A DNA stretch of 59,162 bases from Halomonas lysinitropha (GTDB lineage Bacteria; Pseudomonadota; Gammaproteobacteria; Pseudomonadales; Halomonadaceae), in assembly GCF_902500215.1 (NCBI RefSeq), contig NZ_CABVOU010000044.1:3268-62429 (forward strand). Reading direction: 5' to 3'. This document shows, one piece after another, positions 53,143 through 59,162 of the stretch. The position numbers and the translations under genes were made by a program. Position 1 is the first letter of the stretch; each line of letters starts with the position of its first letter. The notes beneath the pieces are model-generated. The model was not told the DNA's origin, searched no databases, and saw only the letters and a list, made by a program, of their open reading frames with translations.

Positions 53143-53589
53143 ATGAAACGCACGCATGGGTGGAGGGCCGCCGTCCTGGTGGCCAGTCTGGCCTGGTCAC
53201 TGGGGGCGGCGGCCGACGGGCGCATCTTCACGCGCGACGGCCTGGCCATCGGCGGCACGGACCCGGTGGCCTACTTTACCGAGGGCCGGCCGGTGGCCGG
53301 CTCGCCCGACTATCAACTGGAGTGGCACGAGGCCACCTGGCAGTTCGCCTCGGCCGAGCATCGCGACCGCTTCGCGGCCGACCCCGAGGCCTACGCCCCG
53401 CAGTACGGTGGCTGGTGCGCCTGGGCGGCGGCCCGCGGTGACGCCGCCTCGACCGTGCCCGAGGCGTGGAAGATCGTCGACGACAAGCTCTACCTGAACT
53501 ACAGCCGCTTCTTCCAGTGGCGCTGGGAGCGCGACATTCCCGGCAACATCGAGGCCGCCGATGGCCACTGGCCGGATATCTTCGAGTGA
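53143..53589 (+). CDS. Exported YHS-domain protein
   Basis: The 148-residue protein has a signal peptide (residues 1-24, ending GAAADG) and one YHS domain: IGGTDPVAYFTEGRPVAGSP, WQFASAEHRDRFAADPEAYA and PQYGGWCAWA. YHS domains are small, often metal-binding modules; the conserved Cys sits in GGWCAW. Similar periplasmic proteins are common in proteobacteria and not characterised. It is a single gene with a strong terminator behind it. Confidence 0.9.
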   Translation: MKRTHGWRAAVLVASLAWSLGAAADGRIFTRDGLAIGGTDPVAYFTEGRPVAGSPDYQLEWHEATWQFASAEHRDRFAADPEAYAPQYGGWCAWAAARGDAASTVPEAWKIVDDKLYLNYSRFFQWRWERDIPGNIEAADGHWPDIFE

Positions 53590-53655
53590 CGACCTCGCCT
53601 GACGGAGCGCCATCAGGCGGCCAGCGCCGAATATGACGCTCACACCACCCCAACG

Positions 53656-53687
53656 AAAATGGCCCGCGAGAGATCGCGGGCCATTTT
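53656..53687. terminator. Bidirectional Rho-independent terminator
   Basis: AAAATGGCCCGCGA, GAGA and the exact complement give a 14-bp stem ending in TTTT on both strands. It lies 66 bases after the YHS gene and marks the end of the core-like region. Confidence 0.9.
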
Positions 53688-53892
53688 GTGTGTTGGAAGG
53701 CTCATCAACTCGTTGAGGTGGCGGGTAGCCCATGATCGTCGGCCAAGGTTTCAATATGTCGTTATTGAAGGAGCGCAGGTGTCAGCGAGGGGAAGGACAG
53801 CAATCGGCCAAAAGCAGACGTTGAAAATCTTCTAATAAGTGTAGGCGAAGCCGGAGCTTTTCAGTCCGGCAGCAGTCCTTGTTTATGTTCAA
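53688..53892. other. Gene-free junction between core region and IS element
   Basis: No gene is seen. The stretch contains a copy of the short repeat described at 53801-53830, a small hairpin (GCCGGA and TCCGGC around 53850-53870) and ends with the presumed IS target duplication TTCAA at 53888-53892. Confidence 0.6.
53801..53830 (+). repeat. Short intergenic repeat, copy C
   Basis: CAATCGGCCAAAAGCAGACG followed by TTGAAAATCT resembles the ends of the two spacers at 57278 and 58477 (TCGGCCATAAGC and TCGGATATAAGC, each followed by a G-T/A-C and TT). All three copies have the same orientation. This extends the cassette-like region to the left side of the IS element. Confidence 0.45.
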
Positions 53893-55609
53893 CCCGCCTC
53901 ATTCATCAGGGTGGCGAATGAGGGTGTTGACCCGAGGGACTGCCGGTACCGACCCACTTCAACGTCATTCGACCGCTTGGTAGTCAGTTGATCTATGCCC
54001 GATTCGACTTTCATCCAGCCTTTTCATAACTAATAGAAATCGATGCCTGCTGCCGGCGCAGCCGTGCCCGCCGACCTCCGTTGTGGCCGCTTTGCCTGCT
54101 GCGTGGATCGTGGTGACGCCGGGGGTCAGACCAGGGCCGTCAATCGAGGTAGCCCTTTCAATAAGGTGGGCCACCATTTGTCGGCGGCATCGCCGAGGTG
54201 AACCGTGATGCGCCGGGCGTGCAGCGATAACGTCGCCGCGACCTTGAGCACCTGCTCGCGCATCCGCATCAGGCTCCATCCCTGGTACGTCCGGCTCTCC
54301 AGCAAGCGCCTCAGCCCATGCAGGACCTGGTAGGCGTAGAGGCTCAGCAGCAGGCTCACCTCGTTGCGGGCCATCACGTCCTGGACGGTGGAGGCGCCAC
54401 GATCTGTCGAGGAGAGGTGCACGTCGAGCGCCGACTTCACCTCACCCATGTGGGCCTCGGCGCTGCCGCGCTGGCGATAGAGCGCCAGGACCTTCTCAGA
54501 CGGCCAGTCGAACTTGCCGAGGTTGGTGACCAGGAAGAAGGCATGCAGCAGCAGATCATCAGGGTGTTCCTGCACCACCAGCACCACGCGGCGTGGCGCC
54601 GGCCAGGAACCCGCCTGGTACGTCAGATCGTAGCACCACTCCCGAGATTGCTCGGGCGGGCGGCCTCGTGGCCGCCGCAGGTACGGCGCCGCCAGCGTCT
54701 GCAGGCCCGAGTGACTGCGCAGTCGACCCAGGTACTCGATGCCGCGCTCTTCCAGGGCCTCCAGCGTGTCGTTATCGGTGAACCCGGCGTCGATGCGCAC
54801 TCGTACCTGGGCCCCGGTGCTTTCGTTGAGCCGCCGCACCAGGTGCGGAATCCAGGTATCGGCATTCTCGGCCGGGCCGGCGTTGCCCTCACGCAGCAGG
54901 CCACCGACCATGTCGCCGGTCTCGGCCAGCGAAGCGACCAGCGGCGAGTATATCCGTGTGCCGACATGACCATGGTAGGCCGACCCGCCCTGATGGCCGT
55001 GTACCTCGATCGGCAGGCCGTCGATATCCAGCGTCAGCTGCTCAGGGCGCTCGCCGTTCTTCAGCGAGGTCAGACGCCAAACCACCAGTCGCAGCAGGCC
55101 TTCGTGCACGGCATCGATGTTGTCGTTGTGTCCAAGGCACGTCAGCAGCCGCGACAGCGTGGCTTGAGACGGTCGGCTCTGTGCCGATGGCGTTGTCCCC
55201 CGCGCATCGCTGCAGGCCAGCTGCCAGACCGGATCGCGGCGCAGCGTGGTGGTATCACTGAGATCGATCCAGCCCATGGCCCGTTGCAGGACCACGGTAC
55301 GAACTTGGCTGGCCAGTGAATGACGGACGCGTTGGGGGTCGCGACGGTCGACCAGGTTGTCCTCCAGCGCGTCGATCACGCCGCTGTTGTCGAGGGCCTC
55401 GCGGAGCAGCAGAGCACCGCTGTCGCTGGTGGTGCGCTGACCGCTCATTTCGACGCGGATGGACCCGTTGCAGGAGGGAATCCAGGTGGATAAGCTTTCA
55501 CCCATGGCGAGTAGTCCTCTTGAATCGTGTTCTGGCAGGAACATCTTGATTCTACAAGAGAAACTGCTCGCCATCTTCTTTTTTATCTCAGCCCGGTGAA
55601 TAAGGCGGG
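53893..55609 (-). mobile_element. IS1380-family insertion sequence
   Basis: The element of about 1.72 kb carries one transposase gene and imperfect terminal inverted repeats: CCCGCCTCATTCATCAGGG at the left and CCCGCCTTATTCACCGGGC at the right (read inwards). Both ends are flanked by TTCAA, which fits a 5-bp target duplication. The right boundary is good to about one base. It lies exactly between the core-like region and the AT-rich array; the stop codon of the next gene lies in the right-hand target copy. Confidence 0.85.
54126..55505 (-). CDS. IS1380-family transposase
   Basis: The 459-residue DDE transposase appears intact. Catalytic regions are LTLDIDGLPIEVHGHQGG (first Asp), VRIDAGFTDNDTLEALEERG (second Asp) and YRQRGSAEAHMGEVKSAL, the Y-(2)-R-(3)-E-(6)-K signature with the catalytic Glu. 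Length is normal for the family. ATG 55505 follows AAGAGGA; an upstream in-frame start at 55574 is less likely. No frameshift is visible, so the element may be active. Confidence 0.92.
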   Translation of the reverse strand: MGESLSTWIPSCNGSIRVEMSGQRTTSDSGALLLREALDNSGVIDALEDNLVDRRDPQRVRHSLASQVRTVVLQRAMGWIDLSDTTTLRRDPVWQLACSDARGTTPSAQSRPSQATLSRLLTCLGHNDNIDAVHEGLLRLVVWRLTSLKNGERPEQLTLDIDGLPIEVHGHQGGSAYHGHVGTRIYSPLVASLAETGDMVGGLLREGNAGPAENADTWIPHLVRRLNESTGAQVRVRIDAGFTDNDTLEALEERGIEYLGRLRSHSGLQTLAAPYLRRPRGRPPEQSREWCYDLTYQAGSWPAPRRVVLVVQEHPDDLLLHAFFLVTNLGKFDWPSEKVLALYRQRGSAEAHMGEVKSALDVHLSSTDRGASTVQDVMARNEVSLLLSLYAYQVLHGLRRLLESRTYQGWSLMRMREQVLKVAATLSLHARRITVHLGDAADKWWPTLLKGLPRLTALV

Positions 55610-55610
55610 T

Positions 55611-55922
55611 TCAATGCAGTTGGTTGTTTTCTTTGACATAGAGAGCCAACGCCTTTGCCAGAAGAGTTTCTGAACCACTACCAATTAGACCTACCTTATC
55701 GCACTCGGTAGGTTGCGCCCAGGATTTCATAACCCAGACCTCAGCAATTTCCCTACCGCAATTCGCTGATCTATCCGGGCCTTCGGAGCTTGGCGGCGGG
55801 TTGTTGGCAATACAAGAAAAAGCTATTTCCTCGGCTTCACTTGGGTCGTGCGCGACAATGAAATATGTTCCACCATTGTCTGTATCACTTCTTTTGTACC
55901 GGACTGGATATACTTGCTTCAT
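55611..55922 (-). CDS. Small protein of unknown function in the cassette-like region
   Basis: The 103-residue protein (MKQVYPVRYKRSDTDNGGTY ...) has no signal or membrane segment. It includes YFIVAHDPSEAEEIAF and IAEVWVMKSW. I do not recognise a family. Base composition is clearly more AT-rich than the left 53 kb. Its TGA stop lies in the duplicated target site of the IS, so the insertion left the reading frame intact but removed the natural downstream region. Confidence 0.6.
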   Translation of the reverse strand: MKQVYPVRYKRSDTDNGGTYFIVAHDPSEAEEIAFSCIANNPPPSSEGPDRSANCGREIAEVWVMKSWAQPTECDKVGLIGSGSETLLAKALALYVKENNQLH

Positions 55923-55934
55923 ATTTCCCCTGAC

Positions 55935-56018
55935 ACATAACGCCGCCCAGCACGCACGGTTTTGGAATGGAGGCGAGACCGCAATGTAGTAAACGTCGCT
56001 GTGCCTGGCCTTGTTAAT
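55935..56018 (-). repeat. attC-like site between two cassette genes
   Basis: On the minus strand the spacer starts right after the stop of the GIY-YIG gene with TTAACAAGGCCAGGCAC and ends with GTGCTGGGCGGCGTTATGT. The two arms can pair in the imperfect way of integron attC sites, with AAC near the start (R'') and GTTATGT as R' core-like end. Length 84 bases fits. The next gene starts 13 bases beyond. Confidence 0.55.
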
Positions 56019-56022
56019 TTTT

Positions 56023-56448
56023 CTACCCCCTCACACCGATTGAATTGTGAGAGGGCTGAAGCTTCTCAATTAGATACTCTTCCAAACTAGGAGCTTCAAA
56101 AAACCTATCTACGCTGGCCGTGAGTAAAAAGTGAGGCTTCACACGCCAAGACGTGTCTTTCACTCTGCAAGTTCGATCGCTAGCGTACTTAAAGTAGGAG
56201 CTTAGCCGACTCCCAAGGTTCTTTGCCTTTCCAACGTAAAGAAGAACGAGATCTTCATCGAAAATAAAGTAAACACCTGGTAGACCATTGTTCGGCCAAG
56301 TGCTGGGCCAGGAGTTTTCGCCACCCCCAAGCTCCCCCTTTGGGAAGAGGTTATAAATGTCGCTAACATTCGGAGGATTAAGATCAGAATGTCGATAATT
56401 TTGGTGGTAACTCTCAATTTCTCGTTTAATCGCTTCAAGACTTTCCAT
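56023..56448 (-). CDS. GIY-YIG domain nuclease-like protein
   Basis: The 141-residue protein has a GIY-YIG core at residues 57-90: PGVYFIFDEDLVLLYVGKAK followed by NLGSRLSSYF, and the downstream conserved Glu in APSLEEYLIEKLQPSHN. The family cleaves DNA (UvrC, homing and repair nucleases). The N-terminal 50 residues are unknown. The gene starts 21 bases after the attC-like spacer of the upstream cassette, a usual cassette arrangement. Defence or DNA repair role is possible but not shown. Confidence 0.8.
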   Translation of the reverse strand: MESLEAIKREIESYHQNYRHSDLNPPNVSDIYNLFPKGELGGGENSWPSTWPNNGLPGVYFIFDEDLVLLYVGKAKNLGSRLSSYFKYASDRTCRVKDTSWRVKPHFLLTASVDRFFEAPSLEEYLIEKLQPSHNSIGVRG

Positions 56449-56468
56449 AGAGATCTGATTCCGTAAAA

Positions 56469-56535
56469 ATAAACGACGAGTTTAGTACCGGGAGGCTGCA
56501 TCGCGGCCTGATGTCGGTTGGAGCGACTTGTTATG
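56469..56535 (-). repeat. attC-like site overlapping the end of the 56482-57186 gene
   Basis: On the minus strand, ATAACAAGTCGCTCCAACCG begins a stretch very like the known family of proteobacterial attC sites (AACAAGTCGCTCCAACCGAC). When translated it gives the C-terminal NKSLQPT peptide often seen in cassette proteins. The right-hand core (GTTTATT) departs from the GTTRRRY consensus, so the site is degenerate. Confidence 0.5.
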
Positions 56536-57186
56536 TCCCACTAATTTTATGAAGGCATGAATCAGTGGAGCCCAAGAGGCGCCTGACATTTTTGGCCGAG
56601 ATGAAGGGTGTCTCAGCAGAAGGAACTTTTGACCTCCGGGAAAGACGTTAGACGAATACCCTCGATTTGAAGCAAATACTAGCTCGGAAACAGGTGCATC
56701 ATCAGTCAGTGGCACATGTGCTGATGTTAAGCCAAACGCGTTCACCAAGTAAGGCCAGGCAATTTTTGAAAACACGATCACACCGCTCGGGTTCAGCTCA
56801 TCGATATACGACTTGAGAGCAACGCAACCGACGCTGTAATCGTCAAGCGTCGGTCGAGCGTGTTTTGAACTCATGGGGCGTTGTATCCAGTTCACTAGCG
56901 ATACCCCATGCCAAAACTTATGTTGTTCCGCTTGTCGAATTTCTTGCTCTCCTGTCACGGATCTTTGAATGAACCGCCAAAACCCTGCGTACCTTGGTTC
57001 GAAGCCACCATCCGCAACGCACTGTGTATCGCTGCTAAGATGATCTGGCTGACTAATGAAGTCTCTTTCAAAAGAGGACTCGCCCACAAGTAGAAGCCGG
57101 GTGTTTCGGAATGGGGAAGTGAAATAACTCTGCCCAACCCACGGCTCGTAAAAAGGAGTACCGTTATCAGTCATTACCAAATCCAT
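56482..57186 (-). CDS. Unknown 234-residue cassette protein
   Basis: The protein begins MDLVMTDNGTPFYEPWVGQS, has RLLLVGESSFERDF and GVIVFSKIAWPYLV, and ends in HNKSLQPTSGRDAASRY, where the tail is encoded by the attC-like sequence. The early LLLVGES and late FLLLRHPSSR phrases recall uracil-DNA glycosylase-like folds, but I cannot confirm this. Composition is AT-rich with non-core codon use. It may be a cassette-borne protein whose natural stop has been replaced by read-through into the recombination site. Confidence 0.6.
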   Translation of the reverse strand: MDLVMTDNGTPFYEPWVGQSYFTSPFRNTRLLLVGESSFERDFISQPDHLSSDTQCVADGGFEPRYAGFWRFIQRSVTGEQEIRQAEQHKFWHGVSLVNWIQRPMSSKHARPTLDDYSVGCVALKSYIDELNPSGVIVFSKIAWPYLVNAFGLTSAHVPLTDDAPVSELVFASNRGYSSNVFPGGQKFLLLRHPSSRPKMSGASWAPLIHAFIKLVGHNKSLQPTSGRDAASRY

Positions 57187-57470
57187 TCATGTATATTACC
57201 ATTTATTATGCATGCTCCATGACACGAATGAATGCGTCTGCAGCATTTTTCGGAACGGCCGCTTTGGGTGGTCAGCTGCCTAAGTCCTTTATCAGCATAG
57301 GCTAACTTTCCTCATTCGGCCATAAGCGGTCTTTGAGTGATCGCTCATATAGCGCCCGTGCTAACGCACAATTCTGGTGCTGTAACGCAACGGAAGAATT
57401 TTCGCTGTGCAGCCGATTGTTCATGCAAAACCACTGCTCATAGCACTTCACGACCTCTTTTGAATTTCAA
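57187..57470. other. Cassette-like spacer with repeat copy A
   Basis: This 284-base spacer has no supported gene. It holds a 50-base repeat at 57278-57327 (GCCTAAGTCC, then CATTCGGCCATAAGC) that is about three-quarters identical to the one at 58477-58527. On the minus strand it ends GACTTAGGC, close to the GTTAGGC core of attC sites. Confidence 0.5.
57278..57327 (-). repeat. Intergenic repeat, copy A (attC-like)
   Basis: Related to copy B at 58477-58527 with one indel and about twelve mismatches; shared words are GCCTAA, ATAG-CTAAC and TCATTCGG. Located 3' of the 57471-58385 gene. Confidence 0.5.
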
Positions 57471-58385
57471 TCATGACGTTCCAATAATACTTAAAAATGT
57501 ATCGTAGTCCTTCAGATTCTTGTGCGGCACGTTGTCATAGGTAGTAACTGTTCTCTTGTCATCCGAAAAAAACATTACCTGAAATATCAAGTTTATAGAC
57601 GTCCTATCAAACTCTATACCCAAAGTGTCATAAAGAGTTTCGAATAATACAAATGGCCAGCTATTGATTGTGTATACGTAAGCACCTCCGGCTGGCAGTT
57701 TCTCGTGCTCCTGGTGAGATCCCATATAGGAAATTTCCCTGTTCTCGATCATAGCAGCCCACGAAGATCCGTTTTTAAATCTCATCTCTGACATCATAGG
57801 AACCGAACAAGTATGGTACTGGTCAAGTTTGTGAGTGAATCCATTGCGCTTGCCATATAGATACTTTAGCTTAAGGTCTTGTTCTAATTTACTATCCTCT
57901 AAGGGTTTTGGTAGTGTACTGACATAGGGACCATGCATCCCAAACTCTGCATTAAAAGAGAGTCTAATACTTCCAAGCAAGTGACTTTTTGCATTTTCTG
58001 GAAGACCTGCAACCCCCTCATAGAATGCATTTCTTACACCATATACGTCTTGATAACCTTCTAGAAGACGCATGCTTGACTCAACTACACTAAGGCCTTC
58101 CGGTATAGAGCTCACAACTTTATCTTTTCCAGTTACATGTACGAACTTTTGGCTTTTTAGCCAGCTAGCAAATGTTGTGAAACTCTGTTTCTGGCCTAAC
58201 TTATCAAAGCAAGTCAACAAGAGATAAATAACTAGTGCTTCTCGTTCATGGCGAGGATGATACCACCACTTACTCCCATTAAAATTGTATCCAGCCCTCC
58301 CGGCCAAGCCGTCAGATTCTTCAAGCAACTGCTGCGCTAGGCGCAGCCTGGAAAATATAACCTCCTTTGTTGCTTCGGAAATCAT
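57471..58385 (-). CDS. Unknown 304-residue cassette protein
   Basis: The protein begins MISEATKEVIFSRLRLAQQL and contains YHPRHEREALVIYLLLTCFD, KLKYLYGKRNGFTHKLDQY and GGAYVYTINSWPFVLFETLY. The KRNGFTH phrase is reminiscent of HEPN-like or abortive infection-type proteins, where such R-x4-6-H motifs form the active site, but this is a weak hint. No membrane segment or signal peptide is seen. It is strongly AT-rich relative to the left part of the window. Confidence 0.6.
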   Translation of the reverse strand: MISEATKEVIFSRLRLAQQLLEESDGLAGRAGYNFNGSKWWYHPRHEREALVIYLLLTCFDKLGQKQSFTTFASWLKSQKFVHVTGKDKVVSSIPEGLSVVESSMRLLEGYQDVYGVRNAFYEGVAGLPENAKSHLLGSIRLSFNAEFGMHGPYVSTLPKPLEDSKLEQDLKLKYLYGKRNGFTHKLDQYHTCSVPMMSEMRFKNGSSWAAMIENREISYMGSHQEHEKLPAGGAYVYTINSWPFVLFETLYDTLGIEFDRTSINLIFQVMFFSDDKRTVTTYDNVPHKNLKDYDTFLSIIGTS

Positions 58386-58476
58386 GCAATCATCCTCAGT
58401 GGGTAAATTTCAGGAGGCACTAACCAATTAACAACTAAATTGCATTTGACTGCATGTCGGTTATAGTTTGACAATT

Positions 58477-58539
58477 GCCTAACGCCCTTCATTATCATAG
58501 ACTAACATTCGTCATTCGGATATAAGCTGACGTTAAAAC
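58477..58539 (-). repeat. Intergenic repeat, copy B (attC-like)
   Basis: On the minus strand the element runs from GTTTTAACGTCAGC to GGGCGTTAGGC. The last seven bases, GTTAGGC, fit the GTTRRRY core of integron attC sites, and TTAACG near the start pairs with it. Length 63 bases. It lies downstream of the last gene and upstream of the 304-residue gene. Confidence 0.55.
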
Positions 58540-58610
58540 AATTCTGATATATTATCTAGCTTCAGCAGACACCACTAATTCAGCCAGTAGACAATCGCTA
58601 CAAATTATGA

Positions 58611-59162
58611 TTAGACGTCATCACGACCATCAACGTCGCGGTTATCTGCGATTTTATTGAGAGCGGCACCGATCGTTCGTAGTTCTTTTTCAATTTTCTG
58701 AAGAGTAGTTACATTCGGCCCTTGTAGTGCATCAACAATAGCTTGCTCAGCACTCGTACGTGTAGGCATGCTGCCTAGATGCCCAACGCTCAAGACACAT
58801 CGCTCTGTCCGTCTTCTATTGAAACCAATCGGGTTTTTGAAATTGTATGAAATATCAACCTCTAACTTATCTTCAATCTTGCTTTTCAAGCCTCCATATT
58901 GGCCACCATCAAATACGAATTTCTGACCAGCAGCGATTGCAGGTAATCCTTCCTTGAGAACTTCTGAGCCATCTCCATCCGGCCTTTCGATTCCAAAGCA
59001 CCGGGCGGGCAACGGCTGCGAGAAGATGACTTCTCTCGCCATACCACCACCAATGTTTTCGATTACTAAGTGATTATGCATAATTAATCGTGCGTCCCGT
59101 GCCATAGTCCCCGAGCAGGCGATGGACCTCAGCGCAGAGCCGATCAAACGAGAGATAGGCTC
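58611..59162 (-). CDS. Unknown protein, start outside the window
   Basis: The frame is open to the right edge, so the gene is cut. Within the window it reads EPISRLIGSALRSIACSGTM, then ARDARLIMHNHLVIENIGGG, a beta-rich middle (VDISYNFKNPIGFNRRRTER) and a C-terminal helix (LQKIEKELRTIGAALNKIAD) that may be a coiled coil. An internal TTG at 59147 is not a convincing start. I recognise no family. Same strand and AT-rich style as the other cassette-like genes. Confidence 0.55.
   Translation of the reverse strand, partial: EPISRLIGSALRSIACSGTMARDARLIMHNHLVIENIGGGMAREVIFSQPLPARCFGIERPDGDGSEVLKEGLPAIAAGQKFVFDGGQYGGLKSKIEDKLEVDISYNFKNPIGFNRRRTERCVLSVGHLGSMPTRTSAEQAIVDALQGPNVTTLQKIEKELRTIGAALNKIADNRDVDGRDDV

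Overview
The window looks like chromosomal DNA of a high-GC, probably halophilic gammaproteobacterium. Halomonas or a close relative fits best, judging from the choline dehydrogenase-like gene with a decayed BCCT-transporter remnant, the sorbitol/mannitol-type (Smo) polyol operon and the general gene content. This is an inference from content; no marker gene is present. The last 3.5 kb is AT-rich and carries unrelated small genes, so it looks acquired.

Layout. 1-5619: a type I secretion module on the minus strand (ABC exporter, HlyD adaptor, CsgD-like LuxR regulator, then the N-terminal 454 codons of a large repeat protein that runs off the left edge). 5864-11832: a TolC/MFP/RND efflux operon with an AcrR-box-like palindrome inside it. 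11994-16477: an alpha/beta hydrolase, then a complete Mla-type (MlaE-F-D plus lipoprotein) lipid ABC transporter. 16478-20692: fructosamine kinase, GMC choline dehydrogenase-like enzyme, betT remnant, fasciclin protein and NIF3-like protein. 20647-36325: a 14-gene minus-strand polyol locus (SorC regulator, SmoEFGK-type ABC transporter, HAD phosphatase, SDR and two long-chain polyol dehydrogenases, PfkB kinase, PF08013 (GatZ-type) protein, FrcK-like kinase, xylulokinase, transaldolase). 36496-39627: housekeeping-like genes (SDR, two Nudix enzymes, 2OG oxygenase) ending in a histidine kinase fragment. 39898-49849: fatty acid desaturase and a cluster of oxygen/peroxide chemistry genes (alpha-dioxygenase-like haem peroxidase, a possible degenerate P450-like protein, old yellow enzyme, two paralogous di-haem cytochromes, each with a small membrane protein). 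49856-53589: response regulator with a Glu in place of the phospho-acceptor Asp, peptidoglycan-binding/M15 protein, DUF900-type hydrolase, DUF488 and YHS proteins. 53893-55609: an IS1380-family element. 55611-59162: a cassette-like array of AT-rich genes, all on the minus strand, with attC-like spacers.

The genes form three functional stories. First, the polyol operon imports hexitols/pentitols and oxidises them to ketoses. These can enter central metabolism through xylulokinase and transaldolase, or through a predicted D-tagatose to D-tagatose-6-phosphate to D-fructose-6-phosphate branch (PfkB kinase plus PF08013 epimerase). Second, the 41.5-49.8 kb cluster combines enzyme families known from oxylipin formation, and is the best candidate for an undescribed system. 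Third, several scars (duplicated gene tails, a betT remnant, two histidine kinase C-terminal remnants, IS and cassette array) show that the window has been repeatedly rearranged.
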